NCBI RefSeq assembly: GCF_030124175.1 | Contig: NZ_JASKMT010000002.1 | Span: forward strand, 124,001-188,000 | Reading direction: 5' to 3' | Source: Streptomyces sp. 549 | GTDB taxonomy: Bacteria; Actinomycetota; Actinomycetes; Streptomycetales; Streptomycetaceae | Length of the DNA stretch: 64,000 nucleotides | Part shown: piece after piece, positions 44,139-53,402 of the stretch | Layout: the number at the start of each line of letters is the position of its first letter | Numbering within the stretch: the first letter of the stretch is position 1 | Program-made: the position numbers and the translations under genes | The notes under the pieces: generated by a model | What the model was told of the DNA's origin: nothing | What the model saw: the letters and a program-made list of their open reading frames with translations, nothing else | Databases searched by the model: none

Positions 44139-45236
44139 ATGAACGAGAACACCTCCTCCCCGATCCCGCCCGTTCCCGGCCCCGGCCCCGTGCCGCCGAG
44201 TCCGCAGCACGCACCCGGCGCGCACCCGTACGACACGACCGCGCACACCGCACAGCTGCCGTACGGCTCCTACGCCGCCTTCCCGCAGGGCCCGCAGGCC
44301 GCCTTCCCGCAGGCCGCCTTCCCGCAGGACCCGCAGCCGCCGCAGGCCGGTGACGCGCACGCCGCGGCCGGTCACCCGGGCGGTGCGCACCGGCGGCGGG
44401 CCCGGCGGCCGGTGGCGGTGCTGGCCGCGGTGGCGCTGGCGGCCGGTGCGATCGGCGGCGGCACCGGGGCACTGCTGGGCACCGCCTGGGGCGGCGGCAG
44501 CGCGCCCACCGCGCTGTCGGCGGGCACCAACGGCACCAACGTCAGCACCGGTGGCACGGTCGCCTCGGTCGCCAAGAACGTCAGCCCCAGCGTCGTCGAG
44601 ATCAGCACCGGCAGCTCGACCGGTTCCGGGGTGGTCATCTCCGCCGACGGCGAGATCCTGACCAACAACCACGTCGTCTCCGGGGCGGACCGCGTCCAGG
44701 TGCGCTTCAGTGACGGCAGCACCGCCGACGCCACCGTGGTCGGCACCGACGCCGACCTCGACATGGCGCTCATCAAGGCCGAAGGCGTCAGCGGTCTGAC
44801 GCCCGCGAAGCTCGGCGACTCCGACAAGGTGCAGGTCGGCGACCAGGTCGTGGCGATCGGCTCGCCCGAGGGACTGACCGGGTCGGTCACCAGCGGCATC
44901 ATCTCCGCGAAGGACCGCGACGTCACCGTCCGCAAGGAGAGCACGCCGCAGCAGGGGCAGGAGCAGCACTGGCCGTTCCGGTTCGGCGACGGCGAGTACA
45001 ACGGCGAGGTGGGCTCGCAGACGACCACCTACAAGGCCCTGCAGACCGACGCCTCGCTCAACCCGGGCAACTCCGGCGGCGCGCTGCTCAACATGAACGG
45101 CGAGGTCGTCGGCATCAACTCGGCCATGCACAGCGCCGCGTCGAACCAGTCGGAGGCGGGCAGCATCGGGCTGGGCTTCGCGGTCCCGATCAACGACGTG
45201 AAGCAGATCCTGGATGACCTGCGCGCCGGAGACTGA
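44139..45236 (+). CDS. HtrA-like trypsin-fold serine protease, PDZ-less
   Basis: 365 aa from ATG 44139. A Pro/Gln-rich cytoplasmic head with AAFPQ repeats (residues 1-90), one membrane anchor ([20 protein letters not shown]), then a trypsin-like domain with catalytic His in [11 protein letters not shown], Asp in [11 protein letters not shown] and Ser in [11 protein letters not shown]. No PDZ domain follows, unlike DegP/HtrA proper. An extracellular quality-control protease is likely. Followed by a two-component pair, as in other streptomycetes. Confidence 0.9.
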   Translation: MNENTSSPIPPVPGPGPVPPSPQHAPGAHPYDTTAHTAQLPYGSYAAFPQGPQAAFPQAAFPQDPQPPQAGDAHAAAGHPGGAHRRRARRPVAVLAAVALAAGAIGGGTGALLGTAWGGGSAPTALSAGTNGTNVSTGGTVASVAKNVSPSVVEISTGSSTGSGVVISADGEILTNNHVVSGADRVQVRFSDGSTADATVVGTDADLDMALIKAEGVSGLTPAKLGDSDKVQVGDQVVAIGSPEGLTGSVTSGIISAKDRDVTVRKESTPQQGQEQHWPFRFGDGEYNGEVGSQTTTYKALQTDASLNPGNSGGALLNMNGEVVGINSAMHSAASNQSEAGSIGLGFAVPINDVKQILDDLRAGD

Positions 45237-45258
45237 CCCGGGTGGCACACTCGCCCCC

Positions 45259-45951
45259 ATGAGTGTGCTGATCGTCGACGACGAACCGGCGGTGCGCGCG
45301 GCGCTGCGGCGCAGTCTCGCCTTCGAGGGCTACGAGACCGAGGAGGCCGTGGACGGCCTCGACGCGCTGGCCCGGGTCGAGGCCCGGCCGCCGGAACTGA
45401 TCGTGCTCGACGTGCAGATGCCCCGGATGGACGGCCTCACCGCCGCCCGGCGGCTGCGGGCGCGGGGCGTGACGCTGCCCATCCTGATGCTGACCGCGCG
45501 CGACACCGTCGGGGACCGCGTCACCGGTCTGGACGCGGGCGCCGACGACTACCTGGTGAAGCCGTTCGAGCTGGACGAGCTGCTGGCCCGGGTCCGCGCC
45601 CTGCTGCGCCGCAGCTCCTACGCCCGGCCCGCCGAGGAGGACGAGGGGCAGGTGCTGGCCTTCGCGGACCTGCGGATGGACCCGGTCACCCGCGAGGTGA
45701 CCCGCGGCAGCCGCCGGGTGGAACTCACCCGCACCGAGTACACGCTGCTGGAGCTGCTGCTCCAGCACCCCCGGCAGGTGCTGACCCGCGAGCAGATCCT
45801 CCAGGCGGTGTGGGGCTTCGACTTCGAGCCGTCGTCGAACTCACTGGACGTGTACGTGATGTACCTGCGGCGCAAGACGGAGACGGGCGGCGAGCCGCGT
45901 CTGGTGCAGACGGTGCGCGGCGTGGGGTACGTGCTGCGGGAGCACGGGTGA
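45259..45951 (+). CDS. Response regulator, OmpR/PhoB type
   Basis: 230 aa. Receiver: [34 protein letters not shown] with phospho-Asp, KPFE. Output: [50 protein letters not shown] overlap with the histidine kinase gene. Lies 22 bases after the HtrA-type protease gene, suggesting envelope stress control like MprA/PepD arrangements of mycobacteria. Confidence 0.93.
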   Translation: MSVLIVDDEPAVRAALRRSLAFEGYETEEAVDGLDALARVEARPPELIVLDVQMPRMDGLTAARRLRARGVTLPILMLTARDTVGDRVTGLDAGADDYLVKPFELDELLARVRALLRRSSYARPAEEDEGQVLAFADLRMDPVTREVTRGSRRVELTRTEYTLLELLLQHPRQVLTREQILQAVWGFDFEPSSNSLDVYVMYLRRKTETGGEPRLVQTVRGVGYVLREHG

Positions 45952-47591
45952 ACCCCGGCGGTCCGCAGCCCCGCACGTCCGCTCAGCCGGGAGAGGCCGC
46001 CCGGCCGCGTCCGGCCGGCCCGGCGCGGCTGCCGCTGCGGGCGCGGTTGGCGCTGCTGACGGCGGTGGCGGTGGCCGTGGCGGTGGCGGCCTGCGCGTCG
46101 GCGGCCTGGTTCCTGGTGCGCGGCCAGTTGCTGGACTCGCTCGACGAGGCGCTGCGCACCAACCGGGTGCCGGCCTCCCTCGTCGTGCAGCAGATCAACG
46201 CCGGCCAGTGCACGGCGGTGCCCTCGGAGCAGCGTGAGGCGACGCCGAACCCGTTCGACTCCACCGTGCAGATCGTCGACCGCAACGGCACCAGCTGCAT
46301 CGTGTTCGGGCAGCAGCCGCTGGCGGTCGGCACGCAGGACGTGGCGGTGGCCCGCGGCCTGGAGCAGGAGTCGATCCGCCGGGTGCGGGCGGCCGACGGC
46401 ACGGAGTACCGGGCGCTGACCCGGCCGTTGGAGGGCACCGACGCCGCGGTCACGGTGGCGCGTCCGCTGGACGAGGTCAACGACGCGCTGGACACGCTGG
46501 CGCTCGTGCTGGGCCTGGTCGCGGCGGCGGGGGTGCTGGGCGCGGCGGGCGCCGGGGTGGCGCTGGCCCGCGCCGGTCTGCGGCCGGTGGACCGGCTCGC
46601 GCAGGCCGTGGAGCACGTGGCGCGGACCGAGGACCTGGCGGTGCGCATCCCGGTCTCCGGGGACGACGAGATCGCGCGGCTGTCCCGGTCGTTCAACATG
46701 ATGACCGAGGCGCTGGCGGCCTCCCGCGAGGTGCAGCAGCAGCTGATCGCGGACGCGGGCCACGAGTTGCGGACGCCGTTGACGTCGATGCGCATGAACA
46801 TCGACCTGCTGGTGCGCAGCGAGGAGAGCGGCCGGGCGCTGCCGCCCGGCGAGCGGGCCGAGCTGCTGGCCTCGGTGCGCTCGCAGATGGCCGAACTCGG
46901 CGCGCTCATCGGGGATCTGCAGGAGCTGTCCCGTCCCGACCAGGTGCCGGGGCAGGGGCAGTGGGACATCGTGCCGCTGCACGAGGTGACCGAGCGGGCC
47001 GTCGCCCGTGCGCGGCTGCGCGGCACCGGCATCACCGTCGAGGCGGACCTGTCGTCCTGGTACGTGCGCGCGGAACCGGCCGCGCTCGAACGCGCGGTGG
47101 TCAACCTGCTGGACAACGCGGTGAAGTTCAGCCCGTCGGGCGGCACGGTCGAGGTGGCGCTGGACGGCGGTGAGCTGCGGGTGCGGGATCGCGGGCCTGG
47201 CATCGCGGAGGAGGAACTGCCCCGCGTCTTCGATCGGTTCTGGCGGTCGCCGGCCGCCCGCAGCCTGCCCGGGTCCGGGCTGGGGCTGGCGATCGTGGCC
47301 CGGACGGTGGCACGGGCGGGCGGGGAGGTGGAGCTGCGTCCGGCGGACGGCGGCGGCACGCTGGCCGTGGTCCGGCTGCCCGGAGCCGCGGTGCCGCCCC
47401 CGGCCCAGCCGGCTCCGGAAGGGCCGGTGCTTGAAGGGCCGGTGCTGGAAGGGCCGGTGCTGGAAGGGCCGGCGCCCGGTCAGCCGGCGGCGGACTCCAG
47501 GCGGGGCGGCCCGGCAGGGGCGGACTCCGCAGGAACGGGGCCGACGGGTTCTGCGGGTGCGACGGACGGCGAGCCGCCTGCGCGCACGTAA
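45948..47591 (+). CDS. HAMP-domain sensor histidine kinase
   Basis: 547 aa, GTG start overlapping the regulator stop. Two membrane helices (about 33-55 and 185-210) around an extracytoplasmic sensor, HAMP linker ([17 protein letters not shown]), H-box [20 protein letters not shown]-box [15 protein letters not shown]-boxes [12 protein letters not shown] and [14 protein letters not shown]. The C-terminus carries EGPVL tandem repeats and a Gly/Ala tail. The pair resembles MprAB of mycobacteria by layout next to an HtrA-type protease. Confidence 0.92.
   Translation: MNPGGPQPRTSAQPGEAARPRPAGPARLPLRARLALLTAVAVAVAVAACASAAWFLVRGQLLDSLDEALRTNRVPASLVVQQINAGQCTAVPSEQREATPNPFDSTVQIVDRNGTSCIVFGQQPLAVGTQDVAVARGLEQESIRRVRAADGTEYRALTRPLEGTDAAVTVARPLDEVNDALDTLALVLGLVAAAGVLGAAGAGVALARAGLRPVDRLAQAVEHVARTEDLAVRIPVSGDDEIARLSRSFNMMTEALAASREVQQQLIADAGHELRTPLTSMRMNIDLLVRSEESGRALPPGERAELLASVRSQMAELGALIGDLQELSRPDQVPGQGQWDIVPLHEVTERAVARARLRGTGITVEADLSSWYVRAEPAALERAVVNLLDNAVKFSPSGGTVEVALDGGELRVRDRGPGIAEEELPRVFDRFWRSPAARSLPGSGLGLAIVARTVARAGGEVELRPADGGGTLAVVRLPGAAVPPPAQPAPEGPVLEGPVLEGPVLEGPAPGQPAADSRRGGPAGADSAGTGPTGSAGATDGEPPART
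47418..47477 (+). repeat. 15-bp tandem repeat in the kinase tail
   Basis: GAAGGGCCGGTGCTT/G repeated from 47418 in 15-base steps, three good copies and one diverged, encoding EGPVL units. In-frame, so it only alters the length of the disordered tail. Confidence 0.95.
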
Positions 47592-48099
47592 GGAGAGCAC
47601 CGCCGGGTTGGCGATGGCCGGCAGCAGGTGCTGCCACAGCTCGGTGACCCGCTCGGGCAGGTCGGGGCGCCGGGCCACCCGGACGGCCTTTCGCGGCGCG
47701 ATCCGCACCCACTTCTGCCCGCACGCGGCCGGCTCCGTGCGGCAGGCGGGATCACTGGCGGATATGTTGGCGAGAACCTGACGCCACTTGGCAGAAACGT
47801 GTGAATTCCGCTCCTTTTGCTGGGTGCATTTCCGTGCCAAAGGTGCGCACTCATGCGAATGTGCGCCGGGTGGAATCGTCATGGACCTCGTGTGTGTCCA
47901 CTCGTATCTCGGTTTCACCTGCTGGAGTCATTCCGCCCGGCGGTTCCGGTTCCGGGATGGCCGCGGCACGGTCGGGGCGTGCGCAGGGGGTGGAGATCAG
48001 GCCCGGTGACACCGTGTTCGTGACCGGTGACGCCGGCGGCACCGGCTCTCTGGCCGGGCAGTTCGCCGGTTGGGCGGCGCCCGGTCCGCTCACACGGCG
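47592..48099. pseudogene. Decayed region: oxidoreductase remnant and a truncated minus-strand ORF
   Basis: Two relics. (a) About 47980-48070 on the plus strand reads VEIRPGDTVFVTGDAGGTGS followed by LAGQFAG, the NADPH-binding motif of zinc-type quinone oxidoreductases (normally RPGDTVLVTGAAGGVGSLA), with no body on either side. (b) On the minus strand, about 47830 down to 47590 encodes a protein-like stretch (AKWRQVLANISASDPACRTE, LPERVTELWQHLLPAIANPA) with good codon bias but no clear start, and reading into antisense of the kinase. Its 5' region (47770-47900) is unusually AT-rich. Confidence 0.55.
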
Positions 48100-48130
48100 T
48101 TGACTTCAACTCTGGTTGAAGTTCTAGCGT
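48100..48130 (+). promoter_or_regulatory. SoxR/MerR-type promoter of the MFS gene
   Basis: ACTTCAACTCTGGTTGAAGT (48103-48122) has perfect 8-bp arms. It sits between TTGACT (48100-48105) and TAGCGT (48125-48130), a 19-base spacer, exactly the over-long spacing that MerR-family activators such as SoxR correct. Confidence 0.8.
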
Positions 48131-48189
48131 GACGCGCATCAGCCTCCGGTCCGCCCCGAGCCGGGCCCTGCGCATCAGGAGATGAGCGG

Positions 48190-49587
48190 ATGACGAAGCA
48201 CCACCCCACCCCGAAGGCCCGTTCGACGGGCGGCAGCCCTGCGGTCCTCGCCGTCTTGCTGCTCGCCTCCACCCTGACCGTCATGGCCGGCGCGATCATC
48301 GCGCCGGTGCTGGAGGTGATCCGGGGCGACCTGGGTCTCAGCGGCACCGCGGCCGGATTCATCATCACCACCCACGGCCTCACCATCGCGCTCGCCAGCC
48401 CGCTGGTGGGACGGCTCATCGACCGGGTCGGGGTCCGCACCCCGCTCGTGGCCGGCCTGGTGCTCTACGGGGTGGCGGGCGCCTCCGGCGCCTTCATCGA
48501 CTCCTACGCCGGACTGCTGCTCAGCCGGATGGCCTTCGGGCTCGCCGCCGCCGCCGTGTTCGCCGGCACCACCGTGGCCATGCTGGCGCTCTACCGGGGC
48601 GCGCAGCGCGACCGGTTGATGGGCTGGCGCTCCACTGCGATGAGCATGGGCGGCATCGTCTGGCCGCTGCTCGGCGGCGTGGTCGGCGGCCTGTCCTGGC
48701 ACGCGCCGTTCCTCATCTACGCGGTCGGCATCCCGTTGGGCCTCGCCGCCTGGTTGATCCTGCCCCGCACCGACGCCGCCGCCGCGTCTGAAGCACCGGC
48801 TGAGGCACCCGCCGAAGCCACTGCCGGCGACGCGGCGGACTCCGGCCGTGCCGAGCCTGCCGACCGCGCCGGCAGCGGCAGCATCCTCGGGCTGCTGCGC
48901 CGCAGCCCCGCGCTGCTCGGCCACTACGCCCTGCTGGTCATCTCCTCCGTGCTGCTGTACGCGCTCGCCATCTTCATGCCCATCCGGCTCGGCGAGGTCG
49001 GCGTCAATGAGCCCTTCCTGGTGGCGCTGGTCAGCATGGCCAGCACGATCGCCATGAGCCTCATCGGCCTCCTCTACGGCCGGGTGCGCTCCCACCTCGG
49101 TTACGCGGCCCTGCTGCGCACCTCGGCGGCGCTGTGGCTGGGCGCCTTCCTCATCCTGGGCTTCACCGACAGCGCGGTGGTGATGGCGGCGGCCATGGGG
49201 CTGTTCGGACTCGGCCTGGGCATCCTGATGCCCGCCGTCACCGTGCTCATCTCCGACAGCGCGCCCGCCGACCAGCAGGGCCGGGCGGTCGCCCTCTCCG
49301 GCACGGCCAGCTTCGCCGGCCAGTTCGCCTCACCACTGCTGCTGGGCCCGGTCGTCGACGCGACCTCCACCAAGACCGGGTATCTGGGAGCTGCGGGACT
49401 GGCCGCCGCCGTCCTGCTCGTGCTGCTGCTCGTCCGCGTCACCACGCCGGTCGAGGAGCACGAGGAGAACGGGCGCGGGGAGCACGAGGAGAACGGGCGC
49501 GGGGAGCATGAGGAGAACGGGCCGGGCGAGCAGGGCGGGCAGGACCCGGACGGCGCCCGGTCCCGTTCCGCAGCCGAGCGGTCCTGA
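48190..49587 (+). CDS. MFS-family transporter (probable drug/redox-compound exporter)
   Basis: 465 aa, AGGAG upstream of ATG. Twelve membrane helices; motif A-like GRLIDRVGVRTPL between helices 2 and 3, and a charged Ala/Glu loop between the two halves (SEAPAEAPAEATAGDAADSG). The C-terminus has three EHEENGRG repeats from a 24-bp tandem (49456-49527). Driven by a MerR-type promoter matching the adjacent soxR gene, so export of redox-cycling antibiotics is the likely role. Confidence 0.88.
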   Translation: MTKHHPTPKARSTGGSPAVLAVLLLASTLTVMAGAIIAPVLEVIRGDLGLSGTAAGFIITTHGLTIALASPLVGRLIDRVGVRTPLVAGLVLYGVAGASGAFIDSYAGLLLSRMAFGLAAAAVFAGTTVAMLALYRGAQRDRLMGWRSTAMSMGGIVWPLLGGVVGGLSWHAPFLIYAVGIPLGLAAWLILPRTDAAAASEAPAEAPAEATAGDAADSGRAEPADRAGSGSILGLLRRSPALLGHYALLVISSVLLYALAIFMPIRLGEVGVNEPFLVALVSMASTIAMSLIGLLYGRVRSHLGYAALLRTSAALWLGAFLILGFTDSAVVMAAAMGLFGLGLGILMPAVTVLISDSAPADQQGRAVALSGTASFAGQFASPLLLGPVVDATSTKTGYLGAAGLAAAVLLVLLLVRVTTPVEEHEENGRGEHEENGRGEHEENGPGEQGGQDPDGARSRSAAERS

Positions 49588-49649
49588 CGTCCCGTCCGGC
49601 ACCGCCCCACCGGCCGCGACCGCGCCGTCCGCCGCTGTTCCTCCGGGTC

Positions 49650-50105
49650 TCAGTGGCCGGTCAGGTGGCGGGGGCCGGGGCCCTCCTCGGCGACGACGTC
49701 CTTGGGGTTGGCCAGGGCGCAGCGGTCCAGCGACAGGCAGCCGCAGCCTATGCAGCCGGTGAGGTTGTCCCGCAGCTCCTGGAGCTGGGTGATGCGGGTG
49801 TTGAGGTCGTTCTGCCAGCACTCCGAGACCCGCGCCCAGTCCTCACGGTTGGGGGTGCGGCTCTCCGGTAGGAGTTCCAGGACGGCGCGGATCTTCTCCA
49901 GCGAGATGCCGACCCGCTGCGACGCCCGGATGAACGCCACCCGGCGCAGCGTGTCGCGGCTGTAGCGGCGCTGGTTGCCGGTGGTGCGGCGGCTCTGGAT
50001 CAGGCCGTTGCGTTCGTAGAAGCGGAGCGCCGAGGTGCTGACGCCGCTGCGTTCGGCGGTCTCGCCGACGGTGAGTTCACGAGTCTTCCAGGACACGGGA
50101 GTCAT
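49650..50105 (-). CDS. soxR: Redox-sensitive transcriptional activator SoxR
   Basis: 151 aa. MerR-type winged helix (LTVGETAERSGVSTSALRFY, YSRDTLRRVAFIRASQRVGI) and the diagnostic [2Fe-2S] ligand cluster GCIGCGCLSLDRCALANP, identical in spacing to SoxR (C-x2-C-x-C-x5-C). Oxidation of the cluster by redox-active compounds makes it an activator. No SoxS is expected in actinobacteria; SoxR directly controls exporters and oxidoreductases, and here it is flanked by both kinds, each with a similar promoter site. Confidence 0.95.
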   Translation of the reverse strand: MTPVSWKTRELTVGETAERSGVSTSALRFYERNGLIQSRRTTGNQRRYSRDTLRRVAFIRASQRVGISLEKIRAVLELLPESRTPNREDWARVSECWQNDLNTRITQLQELRDNLTGCIGCGCLSLDRCALANPKDVVAEEGPGPRHLTGH

Positions 50106-50122
50106 GTTCCCAGACCAACCGG

Positions 50123-50142
50123 ACCTGAAGTTTTGTTTAAGT
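50123..50142. promoter_or_regulatory. Degenerate SoxR-like site upstream of soxR
   Basis: ACCTGAAGTTTTGTTTAAGT resembles the MFS-promoter site best in its right half (GTTTAAGT against GTTGAAGT). Eighteen bases upstream of the soxR ATG, so weak autoregulation is possible. Confidence 0.45.
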
Positions 50143-50269
50143 GACTCCGCGGCGCCCGGTGGGAAGTCCGTCCGTGGGGATTCACGGTGGGAAGTCCGCA
50201 TTCGTGAACACGAAGGGTTCAGGCCATCCAGGGGCTGTGCCCGGCAGGGCTTCTCCCTCCAGGCACCCC

Positions 50270-50440
50270 CCGTGTACGGAAGGCTCGCCATCTCCGCTGT
50301 TCTCTGCGAGGACCTGGAGGCGCGGCGCCCACCGCTCCCTCGTCGACCTGGGCCCCGGCGAGATCGTGCCGCAGGACGACGGGCACGGCTTCCACGTCCT
50401 CGACCCCGAGGGCAACTCGGTCCACCTCGTGGACCACTGA
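50270..50440 (+). pseudogene. VOC/glyoxalase-family gene remnant
   Basis: GPGEIVPQDDGHGFHVLDPE then GNSVHLVDH (about 50350-50440) is a complete C-terminal half-motif of a glyoxalase/bleomycin-resistance (VOC) protein, ending in a stop. A plausible N-terminal part (RLAISAVLCEDLEA) is in a different frame just upstream, so a frameshift separates them and the N-terminal module is mostly missing. Confidence 0.65.
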
Positions 50441-50518
50441 ACCGGCACTCCGAACCGGCCTCCCCGACCGGCGCCTTGCCGGCGTCCGAGCCCACGGCCG
50501 TACCTCCGGCGTGACCGC

Positions 50519-50546
50519 TTGACTTCAACCCAGGTTCAACTAGCAG
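50519..50546 (+). promoter_or_regulatory. SoxR-like promoter of the FMN reductase gene
   Basis: TTGACT (50519-50524) overlaps ACTTCAACCCAGGTTCAACT (50522-50541), which shares ACTTCAACYCWGGTT with the MFS-promoter site and has two changes in the right arm. TAGCAG follows at 50541. Confidence 0.7.
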
Positions 50547-50603
50547 CCTGGTCCCACCAGCCCGGGGAACCCCTCCCCACCCGTTGCGACAAGGAGTTCC
50601 GCC

Positions 50604-51197
50604 ATGACTGACAGCCCGCTGCGTCTCGCCGTGATCATCGGAAGTGTCCGGGACGGCCGTTTCGGGCCGACCGTGGCCCACTGGTTCGCCCAGCAGGCCC
50701 GTGAGTACGGCCGGTTCGAGGTGGACGTGATCGACCTCGTGGACCTGCCGCTGCCGCTGGTGATGCCGAGCTGGGGAGGCGACACCGACCCGGCCGCGGC
50801 CCGCGTGGAGAAGGAACTGTCCCAACGCCTGGGCGCCGCCGACGCGTTCGCGGTCGTGACGCCGGAGTACAACCACAGTTTCCCCGCCGCGCTGAAGAAC
50901 ACCATCGACTGGTTCCGGGAGGAGTGGCAGGCCAAGCCGGTGGGTCTGGTCTCCTACGGCGGCCAGGGCGGCGGTATCCGCGCCGCCGAGCAACTGCGGC
51001 AGGTCTTCCCCGAGATGCACGCGGTGACGGTCCGGGACGCGCTCAGCTTCCACAGTGCGTGGGACGTCTTCGGCGAGGACGGGCAGCCGGTGGACGCCGA
51101 GGGTGCGGCGGGCGCCGCCAAGGGCATGCTCGGCCAGATCGACTGGTGGGGCACCGTGCTGCGGCAGGGCCGCGCGCTGCGCCCCTACGGCAGCTGA
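50604..51197 (+). CDS. NADPH-dependent FMN reductase family protein
   Basis: 197 aa, AAGGAG upstream. Flavodoxin-like fold: LRLAVIIGSVRDGRFGPTVA (FMN phosphate loop), AFAVVTPEYNHSFPAALKNT, GLVSYGGQGGGIRAAEQLRQ. Enzymes of this kind (azoreductase, ChrR-like quinone reductases) reduce quinones or flavins; an FMN reductase of this family is among the known SoxR targets in S. coelicolor (memory). Ends in a strong terminator. Confidence 0.9.
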   Translation: MTDSPLRLAVIIGSVRDGRFGPTVAHWFAQQAREYGRFEVDVIDLVDLPLPLVMPSWGGDTDPAAARVEKELSQRLGAADAFAVVTPEYNHSFPAALKNTIDWFREEWQAKPVGLVSYGGQGGGIRAAEQLRQVFPEMHAVTVRDALSFHSAWDVFGEDGQPVDAEGAAGAAKGMLGQIDWWGTVLRQGRALRPYGS

Positions 51198-51267
51198 TCC
51201 GCTCGTCGGCGGCACCACTCCACAGGCCCGTACCGGGTGGCTGACGCCTCCGCCGCCCGGTACGCGG

Positions 51268-51312
51268 AACGGCCCGGTAGCCCCGTTCACGGGGCTACCG
51301 GGCCGTTCTTCT
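51268..51312 (+). terminator. 18-bp perfect terminator after the FMN reductase gene
   Basis: AACGGCCCGGTAGCCCCG, loop TTCA, perfect complement at 51290-51307, then TTCTTCT-type T-rich tail. Confidence 0.92.
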
Positions 51313-51367
51313 GCGTTGCGGCCGTGCCGCCGCACGGCCGTGCCGCTGTCGCTGCGTGCGCCCGGGG

Positions 51368-53176
51368 TCAGCGCACGACGGTGATGCGGTCCGCCGCCGG
51401 GGCCTTGAAGGGCTCCTGCGCCGAGGAGTTGGCCTTCAGGTAGGACTCAAGGGTCTCCCGGTCGACCGCGCCCACGTAGGGGTTGGTGCCCTGGGCGAAG
51501 GTCGGGAAGCCGTCCCCGCCGCTCGCCAGGAACGAGTTCATGGCGACCCGGTAGGTGCGGTCGGCGACCAGCGGCTCACCGTTCAGGCGGACGGAGTCGG
51601 CGACGATCCGGTCCGCACCCGAACGGGTGAGGTCGAGGGTGTAGGTGAAGCCGTCGGAGACCTGGAGGATCTTCGGGGTGGCCTCGTTCGGCCCGCTGAC
51701 CTGCTCGCGCAGGATCTGCAGCAGCTGCGCGCCGGTCAGGTCGGCGAAGTTGACCGTGTTGGAGAACGGCTGCACCGCGAAGCCCTCGGCGTAGGTGACC
51801 ACGCCGTCGCCCTCGTTGCCGGAGGCCTTGTACACCAGGTCGGTGCGGATGCCGCCGGGGTTCATCAGCGCCAGCTCCACAGAGCCGTCCGTCGCCTTGC
51901 CGTAGGCCAGTTGGGCGTCGGCGATCAGGTCGCCGAGCGGCGACTCCGGCACGGTGCGGTCGGCTTTGATGTCCTCCGCGATCCAGCCGATCGGGCGGGA
52001 CGCGACGGGTGCCGCCAGGTCCTGCCAGAAGCCCAGCAGCCGGGTGAGGTCCTTGGCCTTGGGGCGGTCGCGGTGCACGACGCGGTTGGCGCCCTCGACC
52101 GAGGTGCGCACGATGTCCTTGGTCTTGCGGTCGTACGCCATGGTCAGCTCGGTGAACAGCCGGCCGTTGGACGCCGCCGACGTCACCAGCCGGTCGTTGC
52201 CCTTCGGGTCGGGCACCGTGCACACGTACGCCTGGTGGGTGTGGCCGGTGACCAGCGCGTCCACGCCCGCGTCGGTACGCCGGGCGATGTCCACGATCGG
52301 GCCCGACAGGCCGCCGCCGGTGCTGCAGTCGTGGTTGTAGGCCTGCGAGGGCGGGTAGCCGCCCTCGTGGACCAGCGCCACGACGGCGTTCACGCCCTTC
52401 TTCTTCAGTTCCTTGGTGTACTTGTTCAGCGTCTCCGCCTCGTCGAGGAACGTCAGGCCCTCGATGCCGCCGGGGGAGACGATGTCCTTGGTGCCCTCCA
52501 GGGTCACGCCGACGAAGCCGACCTTGACGCCCTTGAGCTTCTTCACCGTGTACGGCGCGAGCAGCGGCTTCTTCGTCTTGGAGTCCACCACGTTGGCGGC
52601 CAGGATCGGGAAGTCGGCGCCCTTGAACTTGCGCTTGTCGGCGTAGCAGCCGTCCACCGGGTGGCAGCCGCCGCGCTGCTTGCGCAGCAGCTCCTTCGCG
52701 CCCTCGTCGAACTCGTGGTTGCCCACGCCGACCACGTCCATGCCGAGGGTGTTCAGCGCCTCGATGGTGGGCTCGTCGTGGAACAGGCCGGACAGCAGCG
52801 GGCTCGCGCCGACCATGTCGCCGGCCGCGACCGTCACCGAGCGCGACTCGCCCTTGCGGGCCTCGCGCAGTGCCGTCGCCAGGTACTCGACGCCGCCGGC
52901 GGTGATCTGCTCGGTGGTGCCGTCGTGGTGCTCGTGCGTCACCTGGCCACCGGAACCGGTGGGCGGTTCCAGGGCGCCGTGGAAGTCGTTGAGGGCCAGT
53001 ACCTGGAGGTCCACGGTCCGGCTGCTCTTGCTCTGGCCGGGGGACTTCTCCGGGGCGGCCTGCGCGGTCGGTACGGCCGCGGCGGCGAGTGCGGCGAACG
53101 TCGCGAGGCCGGCCGCGGCGGCGGTCAGCGCGCGTCCGGAACGGCGGCGCGCGGCCGGCTTCGGGGAGTCGTGCAT
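51368..53176 (-). CDS. Secreted 5'-nucleotidase / UshA-type bifunctional phosphoesterase
   Basis: 602 aa. Signal peptide with RR-containing n-region and AALAAAAVPTAQAA cleavage region. Metallophosphatase domain: LQVLALNDFHGALEP, VAAGDMVGASPLLS, VVGVGNHEFDEGAKEL, ALVHEGGYP, ALVTGHTHQAYVC. C-terminal nucleotidase domain: SPLGDLIADAQLAYG, ELALMNPGGIRTDLVY, YRVAMNSFLASGGDGF. Hydrolyses extracellular nucleotides for phosphate or purine salvage. GGGGA upstream of ATG. Next to mshD, as in S. coelicolor (memory). Confidence 0.95.
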   Translation of the reverse strand: MHDSPKPAARRRSGRALTAAAAGLATFAALAAAAVPTAQAAPEKSPGQSKSSRTVDLQVLALNDFHGALEPPTGSGGQVTHEHHDGTTEQITAGGVEYLATALREARKGESRSVTVAAGDMVGASPLLSGLFHDEPTIEALNTLGMDVVGVGNHEFDEGAKELLRKQRGGCHPVDGCYADKRKFKGADFPILAANVVDSKTKKPLLAPYTVKKLKGVKVGFVGVTLEGTKDIVSPGGIEGLTFLDEAETLNKYTKELKKKGVNAVVALVHEGGYPPSQAYNHDCSTGGGLSGPIVDIARRTDAGVDALVTGHTHQAYVCTVPDPKGNDRLVTSAASNGRLFTELTMAYDRKTKDIVRTSVEGANRVVHRDRPKAKDLTRLLGFWQDLAAPVASRPIGWIAEDIKADRTVPESPLGDLIADAQLAYGKATDGSVELALMNPGGIRTDLVYKASGNEGDGVVTYAEGFAVQPFSNTVNFADLTGAQLLQILREQVSGPNEATPKILQVSDGFTYTLDLTRSGADRIVADSVRLNGEPLVADRTYRVAMNSFLASGGDGFPTFAQGTNPYVGAVDRETLESYLKANSSAQEPFKAPAADRITVVR

Positions 53177-53402
53177 GTATGTCCCCTTTTATGAGGGTGA
53201 GTTGACAGGGGTCGGTCAGACGGCAGCCTAAGGTCAACGCGCGTAGCGTGTCAGGAGGGCTGCGGTAACCAACAGGTTTCGACTCGGGGCGGCACCGCTC
53301 TCCCGTCGCCTCCCGGGCCGTCCCACGCGGCGCGCGCCGCCCGCGCGGGACTGGCGTGCCCGCCCCACGCGTGGTGCGCACCGGCCGTCGTAGGCTCTGC
53401 GC

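Noticed and set aside
45618-47918. 766-codon minus-strand frame opposite the two-component pair
   Set aside because: Only the first part (47590-47830) looks protein-like and is reported as a remnant; the rest is antisense shadow.
53177-53402. PHO box for the secreted nucleotidase
   Set aside because: GTCAACTCACC-like bases are present on the minus strand but do not form the spaced direct repeats of a PhoP box convincingly.
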